A stretch of 45,528 bases of DNA from Barnesiella sp. An22 (lineage in GTDB: Bacteria; Bacteroidota; Bacteroidia; Bacteroidales; Barnesiellaceae), in the NCBI RefSeq assembly GCF_002159975.1, contig NZ_NFJR01000019.1:1-45528 (forward strand). The letters run 5' to 3'. The notes under the pieces were generated by a model that did no database searches, had not been told where the DNA came from, and was given only the letters and a program-made list of their open reading frames with translations. Made by a program: the position numbers and the translations under genes. Below are positions 17,013-25,287 of the stretch, piece by piece (positions within the stretch are counted from its first letter, which is position 1; every line of letters starts with the position of its first letter).

Positions 17013-17089
17013 CCACAAACAGCAGAACCGCCTCGCACGAGCCGGGCGGCACCCGCTCCGCGACAAAAAAGAATGGCTAAAAAATCTTA

Positions 17090-17124
17090 TTTGTCCCAGA
17101 ATTCGGTATTTTATTATACCTTTG
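17090..17124 (+). promoter_or_regulatory. Candidate rex promoter
   Basis: TTTG (17090-17093), a 23-bp spacer and TACCTTTG (17117-17124). The spacer is longer than usual. A leader of about 95 nt would follow; I see no structure in it. Confidence 0.45.
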
Positions 17125-17224
17125 TAAATCAAATGAAACAGACTCTCTCCGGCATAATCGGGCGTGCACCCGTTTCTGCCGGCGGTTCGTCGTTTCGTTG
17201 TAGGGATAAAACAGATGAAAGAAG

Positions 17225-17872
17225 ATGTACAGTTCTGATTCGAAATCTACCGTTAAGTTACCGGAGCCCTCGCTTCGCCGGCTCCCCTGGTATTTGGCTT
17301 ACATCAAATTGCTGCAAACCAAAGGCGAGGAGTATGTCTCCTCCACACAGATAGCAAAAGAGATTGGCGTAGATTCGTCGAAAATAGCCAAGGATCTCTC
17401 ATTTATCAACATCTCGGGGAAAACCCGGGTGGGATACGAAATCAATTCGCTGGTCGCCGTGCTGGAAGAGTTTCTCGGATTCACCTCCATGCACAAGGCC
17501 TTCATCTTCGGGGTGGGCAGCCTGGGAGCCGCCCTCATGCAAGACTCGGGTCTGTCGCAATACGGGCTCGAGGTGGTGGCCGGCTTCGACATCAAGCCCG
17601 AGCTGGCCGGCACCTATGTCAACCACATACCCATCTACCACCTCTCCCAGTTTGCCCAGAAGCAAAAGGAGATGGGCGTGCAGATCGGGATTCTCACCGT
17701 CCCCATCGACAAAGCCCAAAGTGCTACCGAAGAGATGATTGCCGGAGGCATCAAGGCGATATGGAACTTCACCCCCTATCGTATACGCGTGCCCAAGCAC
17801 ATCGTCATCCAGAATACATCGATTTATGCCCATTTGGCCGTCATGTTCAACCGGCTGAACAACATCAAGTAG
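17225..17872 (+). CDS. rex: Redox-sensing transcriptional repressor Rex
   Basis: A 215-residue Rex. It has an N-terminal winged helix (about 15-85; SSTQIAKEIGVDSSKIAKDLS is the recognition region), then an NADH-binding Rossmann domain with GVGSLG at 96-101 and a domain-swapped C-terminal helix (SIYAHLAVMFNRLNN). Rex dissociates from DNA when the NADH/NAD+ ratio rises and controls fermentation and respiration genes. The FAH-family gene starts 6 nt after its stop, so those two form an operon and the second PorU gene may be included. Confidence 0.95.
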   Translation: MYSSDSKSTVKLPEPSLRRLPWYLAYIKLLQTKGEEYVSSTQIAKEIGVDSSKIAKDLSFINISGKTRVGYEINSLVAVLEEFLGFTSMHKAFIFGVGSLGAALMQDSGLSQYGLEVVAGFDIKPELAGTYVNHIPIYHLSQFAQKQKEMGVQIGILTVPIDKAQSATEEMIAGGIKAIWNFTPYRIRVPKHIVIQNTSIYAHLAVMFNRLNNIK

Positions 17873-17878
17873 CTGCCT

Positions 17879-18496
17879 ATGAAAATTATTGCCGTTGGCT
17901 GGAACTATCAATCGCACAATGCCGAAATGGCCCAACAGGAGCTGCCGCAGGCGCCCGTCGTATTTACCATGCCCGAGACCTCGCTGCTCAAAGAGGGGAA
18001 GCCCTTCTTCCTGCCCCAGTTTTCCAACCGCATCGAATACGAAACCGAACTGGTGTTTCACATCTCCCGCCTGGGAAAAAACATCGCCCCCAAGTTTGCC
18101 CACCGCTACTACGACTCCGTGACCGTAGGCATCGACTTCACGGCCCGCGACATACAGGCCGAGGCCCGGCGCACGGGCAACCCGTGGGACATCTCCAAGG
18201 GGTTCGACTACTCGGCTCCCATCGGCCGGTTCGTGCCGCTGCCCGAGATGCCGCCCAAGGCCGACAACATAGAGTTTTCCATGCGGTTGAACGGCGTCCC
18301 GGCGCAACAGGGCAACAGCCGCGACATGATTTTCTCGATCGACCGCATCATCGCCTACGTGAGCCAGTTCTATACCCTCAAAATCGGCGACATCATCTTT
18401 ACGGGCACTCCCGCCGGAGTAGGCCCGGTGAAGATAGGCGACCACATCGAGGGGTTCATCGGCGATACCCGAGTGCTCGATTTCTTTGTCAAATAG
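17879..18496 (+). CDS. Fumarylacetoacetate hydrolase (FAH) family protein
   Basis: A 205-residue FAH-fold protein. The Mg2+/Mn2+ ligands are present: E55 and E57 in YETELVF and D86 in VGIDFTARD. The family core then follows: KGFDYSAPIG, IFSIDRIIAYVSQF and IFTGTPAGVGPV. Members include 2-hydroxyhepta-2,4-diene-1,7-dioate isomerase, acylpyruvase and oxaloacetate decarboxylase; the short, single-domain form fits acylpyruvate hydrolase or oxaloacetate decarboxylase. The exact substrate is unknown. It sits 6 nt after rex and 16 nt before the second PorU start, which suggests co-transcription. Confidence 0.88.
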   Translation: MKIIAVGWNYQSHNAEMAQQELPQAPVVFTMPETSLLKEGKPFFLPQFSNRIEYETELVFHISRLGKNIAPKFAHRYYDSVTVGIDFTARDIQAEARRTGNPWDISKGFDYSAPIGRFVPLPEMPPKADNIEFSMRLNGVPAQQGNSRDMIFSIDRIIAYVSQFYTLKIGDIIFTGTPAGVGPVKIGDHIEGFIGDTRVLDFFVK

Positions 18497-18512
18497 CCCG
18501 TCCGTCACACCC

Positions 18513-21500
18513 ATGCGTCCTTTTGCCCGAAACATCATCGTACCGATACTCACCGCACTCTGCCTGCTCATGGCCCCGGAGGCCTTCGGCCGGCCCGGCA
18601 GCGACTATGCGGCAACCTCGGTATTGGCCGAAGGGAGCTGGGTGAAAATATCGACCGACGAGGCCGGCATCTACCAGATTACCGACGAGCAGCTCGCAGC
18701 GTGGGGATTCTCCGACCCATCGAAGGTCAAGCTCTTCGGCTACGGGGGTCTCGTCATCGACGAGCTCTTTACCAACGACGACAACTACATCGACGACCTG
18801 CCTCAGATTCCCCTCTGGCGGCACAACGGCAAACTCTATTTCTACTCCACCGGGACTACCCGCTGGACGCTCGACAACGTCAACCTCGAGTTTGCCCACC
18901 GGCTGCACCCCTATTCGACCCACGCCTACTACTTCCTCACCGACCGGGAGGTACCGGCTGCCGAGATGCCCCTCCGCAACGGCATACCCACCGGCAACGA
19001 GAGCGCCGTCTCGACTTACGACGCCTACACGGTACACGAGCAGGAGCTCGTTTCGGTAGGGAAAACCGGGCAGAACTTCTTCGGCGAGAGCTTCACGCAG
19101 ACCGCCGAGCAGGATTTCACCTTTCACCTGACGGGAGCCCAATCGGCCACCCTGAAGATACGGGTGAACTTCGGGGCCAAAATCAGCAGCGGCGAGGGCT
19201 ATATACACATATCATACAACGGCACCGAACTGCCGGCAGGCACCGCCAACCGCATCTCGAAATACTACGACTCACACGAATTTCTGCGGCAGGCCACTCC
19301 GCTGCACACCGTAGGCCAGGCTACCGAAGAGTCGACCATCGGGCTGCGTTACGAACACAGCGGTCCATCGGAGTATGCCTACCTCGACTACATTCGCCTC
19401 AACTACCGGAGGGCTCTGCAACTCTACGACGGACAGGTTGCCTTCCGCTTCATCAACCGCCGGGACAACGATTGCTATCAGATAGGCAACACCACCGACT
19501 CGACGCAGGTGTGGGACATCACCACGCCTCATGCACCGCAACAAGTCGCGACCGCCTTTGACGGGCAAACTACCCGCTTCGTCCCGGGCGACATCCAACT
19601 GCGCGAGTTCATCGCCTTCGACCCCGGCTACACGTTCCCTTCACCGACCTTCGTCAAGCAGGTCGAGAACCAGAATCTGCACGCATCACCCATACCCGAC
19701 CTCACCATCATCACCCCCACCGTCTTGCGAAGCGAAGCCGAGCGAGTAGCCCGCCTGCATCAAGCCGAAGGACTGACGACTCTGGTCGTGGACCAGGAGC
19801 AGATTTTCAACGAATTTTCGTCGGGAACCCCCGACGCCACAGCCTATCGCCGATTGATGAAGATGTTTTACGACCGGGCTGCCAACGAGAGCGAACGCCC
19901 CCGTTACCTGCTGCTCTTCGGCGACGGCTCCTACAACAACCGCCAGGCCATGGCCTCGCTGCATACCCCGCAATGCAACAGCCTGCTCACCTACCAGTCG
20001 AAGACCAGCATCGACGAGCGGGAATCGTTCGTGGTAGAAGACTATTTCGGATTTCTCGAGGACGGTTCGGGCACGGAAATCAAGACCGACCGCGTGTGTC
20101 TGGGCATAGGCCGCTACCCCGTAACCTCGCTCCAGACCGCCAGACTGGCCGTAGACAAACTCTACCAGTATGCACAGAACACCGACCTCGGCCCGTGGAA
20201 GAATACCTTCTGCATAGCAGCCGACGACGGTGACGAAGCCGTACATACCAAACAGGCCGACCAGGGATGCGACACCCTGCTACTCGAAAACACCGATACC
20301 CCCCGGCTGGAGTTCCGCGTCAACAAGGTGTATGTCGACTCTTACTACCTGGACCCCGTTTCGAAAAAATGCCCCGATGCCAACCGGGAGTTGATGAAGA
20401 ATCTCGACGAAGGGGTACTCGTGTTCAACTACATCGGCCACAACGATGCCGAAGTAGGGTTCACGGGCGAAGGCCTCTTCTCGCGATACGAGATGGACAA
20501 CCTCACCAACAGCCGCTGGCCCCTCTTCATCACCATCACCTGCAGCTATACCCGGTTCGACGAAGAGGACCTGACAGCGGGAGAAAACGTGCTGCTCAAC
20601 CCCACGGCCGGAGCCATCGCCCTCATCACCACCACCCGCGTGGTCTATACCGACGGCAACGACAAGATAAACCGGCGACTGATGAACCGGCTGCTGTCGC
20701 GCGACGAGAACGGCAACTCCCTGCGCATAGGCGACGTTTTGAAACTGGCCAAACGCGACTTCAATACCGAAATCGATAAAAACAAACTCAATTTCGTGCT
20801 TCTGGGCGACCCGGCCTTGCGACTATTCTACCCGCAGAACAAGCTGAAAATCACCCGAGCCGGCAGCACGGGCAAACGGTTGGCCGTCTACATGAAACCC
20901 GGCAAAAGCTACACGGTCGAAGGCGAGGTATACGACTACGGAGGCCAACTCCTCGACGACTTCAACGGCGAGGTATACTACTCGCTCTACGACGAGAAGA
21001 AAAGCTTCACCACCCTGGCGCATCAGGATAAAAAGACCTATACCTACAACTATCGGCCCGACCTCCTTTCCACGGGAAAAGGCTCGGTAGAGAACGGCCG
21101 GTTCCACGTCGATGTCACCCTGCCGGTCGAGAACTCCCATTCGGGCAAATCGACCCTGCTCATCCTCTATGCCTGCGACCCCACGTCGGGACAAGAGGCC
21201 AACGGATATACCGAGGAGCTGTTTGTCGACAGCATTGCCGGCAATTCAACCCTCGACAGTCAAGGCCCTGCCATCCAGTATGCCGGAGTCAATACCCGCT
21301 CCTATGCCGATGGCGCCTCGGTAGCCAACCCGGCCACCTTCTATTGCCAGATGTCCGACCCCTCGGGTATCTACACCGGCAACACGCTGGGCCGGCAAAT
21401 GATGCTGTTGCTCAACGGTTCGACCCTCGACGACAACCCTGTGCGTTACTTCCGCCCCTCGACCGACGGCTCGACCGGCGAACTCGCATTCCCCTTGCCC

Positions 21501-21905
21501 ACCCTGCAGAGCGGTAACTACACGATTACCCTCCGGGTATTCGACAACGCAGGCAACTCGTCGGAGGTCAACACCACCTTCGAGATTACCCCCGAAACCT
21601 CTTCCTATATCCTCTCGCTCGACGAGAACCCGGTCACCGAACTGGCTACCCTGTCGTGCCTCGACACAGAGGGCCGTGAAATCGGAGAGGTGAAACAGGC
21701 TCGCATCGCCATCGTCAACAGCCTGGGCGAAGAGGTGTGGTATCGCGAGACAACCGGCAGCAACCCCTTCCCGATTACCTGGAACCTGCTCGACCTCAAC
21801 GGTCAACGGGTACCGGCCGGCCGATACGAATGCCGGGCCTACCTCGAAACCGAATCCGGAACCCTCGCCACGCCGTCCAAAAAAATCGTGGTCATCACGC
21901 AATAA
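18513..21905 (+). CDS. PorU-family T9SS C25 peptidase, second copy with GHND active-site context
   Basis: A 1130-residue paralog of the protein at 12904, with the same layout: signal peptide (about 1-26, ending EAFG), beta-rich N-domains, C25 catalytic domain, Ig-like segments and a C-terminal domain ending KKIVVITQ. The histidine motif reads YIGHNDAE (H643) instead of GHGS, and the cysteine motif is ITCSYTRFD (C677), 34 residues away rather than 33. The His-Cys pair is kept but the surrounding loop is changed. An upstream in-frame start (18486) overlaps the FAH gene; the ATG at 18513 gives a standard signal peptide. porV follows after 52 nt. Whether this or the first copy is the housekeeping PorU is open. 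Confidence 0.87.
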   Translation: MRPFARNIIVPILTALCLLMAPEAFGRPGSDYAATSVLAEGSWVKISTDEAGIYQITDEQLAAWGFSDPSKVKLFGYGGLVIDELFTNDDNYIDDLPQIPLWRHNGKLYFYSTGTTRWTLDNVNLEFAHRLHPYSTHAYYFLTDREVPAAEMPLRNGIPTGNESAVSTYDAYTVHEQELVSVGKTGQNFFGESFTQTAEQDFTFHLTGAQSATLKIRVNFGAKISSGEGYIHISYNGTELPAGTANRISKYYDSHEFLRQATPLHTVGQATEESTIGLRYEHSGPSEYAYLDYIRLNYRRALQLYDGQVAFRFINRRDNDCYQIGNTTDSTQVWDITTPHAPQQVATAFDGQTTRFVPGDIQLREFIAFDPGYTFPSPTFVKQVENQNLHASPIPDLTIITPTVLRSEAERVARLHQAEGLTTLVVDQEQIFNEFSSGTPDATAYRRLMKMFYDRAANESERPRYLLLFGDGSYNNRQAMASLHTPQCNSLLTYQSKTSIDERESFVVEDYFGFLEDGSGTEIKTDRVCLGIGRYPVTSLQTARLAVDKLYQYAQNTDLGPWKNTFCIAADDGDEAVHTKQADQGCDTLLLENTDTPRLEFRVNKVYVDSYYLDPVSKKCPDANRELMKNLDEGVLVFNYIGHNDAEVGFTGEGLFSRYEMDNLTNSRWPLFITITCSYTRFDEEDLTAGENVLLNPTAGAIALITTTRVVYTDGNDKINRRLMNRLLSRDENGNSLRIGDVLKLAKRDFNTEIDKNKLNFVLLGDPALRLFYPQNKLKITRAGSTGKRLAVYMKPGKSYTVEGEVYDYGGQLLDDFNGEVYYSLYDEKKSFTTLAHQDKKTYTYNYRPDLLSTGKGSVENGRFHVDVTLPVENSHSGKSTLLILYACDPTSGQEANGYTEELFVDSIAGNSTLDSQGPAIQYAGVNTRSYADGASVANPATFYCQMSDPSGIYTGNTLGRQMMLLLNGSTLDDNPVRYFRPSTDGSTGELAFPLPTLQSGNYTITLRVFDNAGNSSEVNTTFEITPETSSYILSLDENPVTELATLSCLDTEGREIGEVKQARIAIVNSLGEEVWYRETTGSNPFPITWNLLDLNGQRVPAGRYECRAYLETESGTLATPSKKIVVITQ

Positions 21906-21957
21906 TCGGGGGGAATCTCTGTTTATTATATACATGTAATTTGTAATACCCTGTACA

Positions 21958-23166
21958 ATGAAAAGAGGCTTTTTGCATATCATACTCCTTACGCTCGTGT
22001 CGCTCGTCTTCCCTACGGGTGCCCTTGCCGCCGGCGGTAATACGACCAAAAACGAATTCAACCCCATCAACACCGGTGTCACCTCGTTGAGCATCACGCC
22101 CGACTCGCGCGGTGCCTCGTTGGGCGACCTGGGTGCGGCTACCGACCCCGATGTCAACTCGCAATTCTGGAACCCCTCGAAATATGCCTTTGCCTACAGC
22201 CAGGCCGGTGTGTCGCTCTCGTACACCCCGTGGTTGCGCAAGTTGGTCAACGACATCTACCTGGCCTATCTGGCCGGCTACTGGAAGCTGGGCAGTAACG
22301 ACATGCAGGCTATCAGCGCCTCGCTGCGCTACTTCTCGCTGGGCGAAATCACACTCACCGACAACCAGGGTAATGCCCAGAACAGCATCACCCCCTACGA
22401 AATGGCCTTCGATGTAGGTTACTCGCGCAAGCTCTCCGAGAAGTTCTCGATGGGTGTCGTATTCCGCTACATCTACTCCGACCTGGGTTTCCACTACGAC
22501 GAGTCGAGCGTATCCGACGCCTCGGGTGCTTCGGCCTTTGCCGCCGACATATCGGGTTACTACACCACCTACCCCATCATCGGCCGCAACGAGTGCCAGT
22601 GGTCACTGGGTTTCAACATCTCGAACATCGGTACCAAAGTATCGTATGACGGGGGTAACGAAAGTGCCTTCCTGCCCACCAACCTGAAGATAGGAACCTC
22701 GTTCCTCTTCCCGCTGGCCGACTACAACACGCTCTCGCTCAACCTCGACTTCAACAAACTGCTGGTACCCTCGACACCTCAGGTAGCCAACTACGAGACC
22801 GATGCCGAGTATGAAGAGGCCAAAGAGAAGTGGCAAAACACCTCGCCCATCTCGGGTATCTTCCAGTCGTTCAGCGATGCCCCCGGCGGATTCAAGGAGG
22901 AGTTGCGCGAAATCAACTTTTCGATTGGTGCCGAATACTCCTACAACCAGCAGTTCTTCCTGCGGGCCGGATACTTCAACGAAAACAAATACAAGGGTAA
23001 CCGCAAATACTTCTCCTTCGGTGCCGGCTTCTCGCTCAACGTGCTGAAAATCGATGCCGCCTACATGGTGGCTACCGCACAGACGAGCCCGCTGGACCAG
23101 ACGCTTCGTTTCACCCTCTCGTTCGACATGGACGGACTTAAAGAACTGGTAGGACATCGCCGATGA
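21958..23166 (+). CDS. porV: T9SS outer membrane protein PorV
   Basis: A 402-residue FadL-like barrel protein. A signal peptide spans about 1-25 (ending ALAA). The mature start contains NPINTGVTSLSITPDSRGASLGDLG and FWNPSKYAF, the PorV/PorQ signature. Alternating aromatic strands run to the C-terminus. PorV carries cargo from the translocon to PorU and forms the attachment complex. Its position directly after a PorU-like gene matches the porU-porV order known from Porphyromonas. Its stop overlaps the ispF start by 4 nt. Confidence 0.93.
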   Translation: MKRGFLHIILLTLVSLVFPTGALAAGGNTTKNEFNPINTGVTSLSITPDSRGASLGDLGAATDPDVNSQFWNPSKYAFAYSQAGVSLSYTPWLRKLVNDIYLAYLAGYWKLGSNDMQAISASLRYFSLGEITLTDNQGNAQNSITPYEMAFDVGYSRKLSEKFSMGVVFRYIYSDLGFHYDESSVSDASGASAFAADISGYYTTYPIIGRNECQWSLGFNISNIGTKVSYDGGNESAFLPTNLKIGTSFLFPLADYNTLSLNLDFNKLLVPSTPQVANYETDAEYEEAKEKWQNTSPISGIFQSFSDAPGGFKEELREINFSIGAEYSYNQQFFLRAGYFNENKYKGNRKYFSFGAGFSLNVLKIDAAYMVATAQTSPLDQTLRFTLSFDMDGLKELVGHRR

Positions 23167-23639
23167 AGACACGTGTAGGTTTTGGTTTCGATGTGCACCG
23201 GCTGGTCGAAGGCCGGGAGCTGTGGTTGGGCGGTATCCGCATAGACCACTCGTTGGGATTGCTGGGCCACTCCGATGCCGACGTGCTCATCCACGCGCTG
23301 TGCGATGCCCTGCTGGGGGCCGCCAACATGCGCGACATTGGTTATCACTTCCCCGATACGGCTGGCGAATATGCCGGTATCGACAGCAAGATTCTCTTGA
23401 AAAAAACCGTGGAACTCATCCACGGCAAAGGCTATTCCATCGGCAATGCCGACATCACCGTCTGCGCCGAACGCCCCAAACTCAACCCTCACATCCCGGC
23501 CATGCAACAGACACTGGCCGCCTGCATGGGCGTCGACCCCGACGACATCTCGATCAAGGCCACTACCACCGAACGTCTGGGCTTCACGGGCCGTGAAGAG
23601 GGAATCTCGGCCTATGCCGTCGTACTCCTCGAAAAATAA
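23163..23639 (+). CDS. ispF: 2-C-methyl-D-erythritol 2,4-cyclodiphosphate synthase
   Basis: A 158-residue IspF, the MEP-pathway enzyme making the cyclic diphosphate precursor of isoprenoids. Zinc ligands D10 and H12 (GFDVHRL) and H44 (DVLIHALCDALLGA) are intact, and the conserved GHSDAD and KATTTERLGFTGREEGI segments are present. ATGA coupling to porV (4-nt overlap) makes it translationally linked to the secretion operon. A near-perfect hairpin follows. Confidence 0.97.
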   Translation: MKTRVGFGFDVHRLVEGRELWLGGIRIDHSLGLLGHSDADVLIHALCDALLGAANMRDIGYHFPDTAGEYAGIDSKILLKKTVELIHGKGYSIGNADITVCAERPKLNPHIPAMQQTLAACMGVDPDDISIKATTTERLGFTGREEGISAYAVVLLEK

Positions 23640-23641
23640 AC

Positions 23642-23675
23642 GAAGAGAAAGCTGTCACCCAACAGCTCTCTCTTC
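23642..23675 (+). terminator. Hairpin after ispF
   Basis: GAAGAGAAAGCTGT and ACAGCTCTCTCTTC pair with a single mismatch around CACCCA. No long U-run follows, so termination strength is uncertain. Confidence 0.6.
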
Positions 23676-23849
23676 GACATTCTGCGTAAAGCCTAACCAA
23701 ACAATTTTACCGGCATACGAGCTATGACCCAATAAGTAGTTCATATACCGTATTCGTTTATGCCTTTTGCAGAAAAAAGTAAACCGAAAATTCCCCTTCT
23801 TTGTTATAGCCCCATCTCGTCGCGGCTCATGAAATACAGAGCCTGATAA

Positions 23850-24038
23850 AAAATAAAAAGCGTGAGCCCGATGGTTTATCCTATTCGAGGTCCAGCAAAA
23901 ACCGTAGGTGGATAAAACAACCGGCCCACGCTTGCTTTATGTAACAAGCGCAGGCATTTAGTTGTCAATTACCCCACCTAAGAGAATTTTGCTGATTCCG
24001 AATAGAGGTAATTTTCTAAACGCTTATATTTTCAATAT
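23850..24038 (-). ncRNA. Candidate 6S-like regulatory RNA
   Basis: This 530-bp gap has no gene but holds a rod-like inverted structure. Read on the minus strand, CTATTCG, CAGCAAAA and TAGGTGG in the 5' half pair, in order, with CCACCTA, TTTTGCTG and CGAATAG in the 3' half (plus-strand arms 23881-23911 and 23974-24005). The rod continues through ACAAC/GTTGT and GCC/GGC to an apical CGCTTG/CAAGCG hairpin. A promoter lies at the 5' end (24045-24076), and CACGCTT plus a U-rich run (23846-23858) at the 3' end. Size near 190 nt and the long bulged rod match 6S RNA, which binds RNA polymerase. Strand and existence are well supported; the 6S identity is inferred from shape alone. Confidence 0.6.
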
Positions 24039-24044
24039 TTTCGT

Positions 24045-24076
24045 CAAAGATATTCTTTTTCTGTTAAATAGTCCAA
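24045..24076 (-). promoter_or_regulatory. Promoter of the rod-like RNA
   Basis: On the minus strand TTGG (24073-24076), a 20-bp spacer and TATCTTTG (24045-24052). No protein-coding gene lies downstream on this strand before ispF is met in antisense, which supports an RNA gene. Confidence 0.65.
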
Positions 24077-24153
24077 GAGCTCCCCACACTTTAACATTTC
24101 AGGTTTATATGTTTTTTTAGAATATAATTGCTCCCCGCCTCATAAAAGTTAAT

Positions 24154-24161
24154 TATTTTTG
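24154..24161 (+). promoter_or_regulatory. -7 box upstream of mnmA
   Basis: TATTTTTG fits TAnnTTTG, with TTG 23 bp upstream as a weak -33. It ends only 7 bp before the first mnmA ATG, so the message would be leaderless, or translation starts at the second ATG (24178). Confidence 0.5.
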
Positions 24162-24168
24162 TACCCTT

Positions 24169-25287
24169 ATGAAACGTATGGAACCGAACAAACGAGTATT
24201 GATAGGCATGAGCGGAGGCATAGACAGCTCTGCGGCCTGCATGATTTTACAGGAACAGGGCTACGAGGTCGTAGGGCTCACGATGCGCATGTGGGACCTG
24301 CCCCGCCACTTTCCCCGCGAAGGACAGACCATCCCGCAGTTTGCCCTCGAGGCCCGGGAGCTGGCCGAGAAAATCGGCATCGAGCACCACATCCTCGATG
24401 TGCGCGACGAGTTCAAGAGCTCCATCATCAAAGGCTTTATCGACGAATACCTCAAGGGCAACACCCCCAACCCGTGCGTCATGTGCAACCACCTGTTCAA
24501 GTGGCACTACCTGTTGCAGGAGGCCGACCGGCTGGGCTGCTCGTGGGTGGCGACCGGCCACTACGCCCGCATACTCGACCGCGACGGCTACCGGGTGCTG
24601 GCCCGGGGCGTAGACCCGAAGAAAGACCAGTCGTACTTCTTGTGGCGGCTGGGGCAGGAGGAGCTCTCGCGCACCATCTTCCCGCTGGGTGGAGTCACCA
24701 AAGAGGAGATCAAGCGCTATGTCGAGGGCAAAGGATTCCACGAAAAAGTCGAAAAAAAGGAGAGCATGGAGGTCTGCTTCATCCCGGGCGACTACCGCGA
24801 CTTCCTGCGGGAGCAGTTGCCCGATCTGGCCCAACAGGTGGGAGGCGGATACTTTGTCGACTCGACCGGCCGCAAGCTGGGACAGCACAAGGGCTTCCCC
24901 TTCTATACCATCGGGCAGCGCAAAGGGCTCGAGATTGCTCTGGGCAAACCCATGTTCGTCACCCGCATCAACCCGATCAAGAATACCATCCGGCTGGGCG
25001 ACCGCGACGAGCTGCTCACCCGCCGCATGGTCATCACCGATGTACTCGAGGCAACACCCGGCATACTCGAATCGGCCGGCCCCGTCGACGTGCAGATACG
25101 CTACCGCAGCAGTGCCATACCGGCCACCCTGCAAAAGGGCGACACTCCGGGCGAATGGCTCGTCTGCTTCGAGAGCGACGCCTCGGCCGTCACGCCGGGA
25201 CAGTCGGCCGTCATTTACAGCGACAACACCGTCATCGGCGGCGGCATCATTGCCGACCAACGATTGTTGAAAAAATATAAGGAATGA
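24169..25287 (+). CDS. mnmA: tRNA-specific 2-thiouridylase MnmA
   Basis: A 372-residue enzyme that thiolates U34 of Lys, Glu and Gln tRNAs. The PP-loop is GMSGGIDSSAA at 13-23. Catalytic Cys103 lies in NPCVMC and the second Cys (about 203) in SMEVCFIPGDY. The C-terminal beta-barrel domain with IGQRKGL and a YRS segment is complete. In frame ATGs at 24169 and 24178 are both possible; the -7 box at 24154 makes the second attractive. It opens a tightly packed unit, and its stop overlaps the protease start by 4 nt. Confidence 0.95.
   Translation: MKRMEPNKRVLIGMSGGIDSSAACMILQEQGYEVVGLTMRMWDLPRHFPREGQTIPQFALEARELAEKIGIEHHILDVRDEFKSSIIKGFIDEYLKGNTPNPCVMCNHLFKWHYLLQEADRLGCSWVATGHYARILDRDGYRVLARGVDPKKDQSYFLWRLGQEELSRTIFPLGGVTKEEIKRYVEGKGFHEKVEKKESMEVCFIPGDYRDFLREQLPDLAQQVGGGYFVDSTGRKLGQHKGFPFYTIGQRKGLEIALGKPMFVTRINPIKNTIRLGDRDELLTRRMVITDVLEATPGILESAGPVDVQIRYRSSAIPATLQKGDTPGEWLVCFESDASAVTPGQSAVIYSDNTVIGGGIIADQRLLKKYKE

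Noticed and set aside
17121-17133. TTTG-N5-CAAA near the rex start site as a Rex operator
   Set aside because: It is short, AT-rich and unlike the TTGTGA-type Rex site; chance is the simplest explanation.
17073-17354. Small open frame overlapping the rex start
   Set aside because: Its composition is not protein-like, and Rex in another frame explains the conservation.
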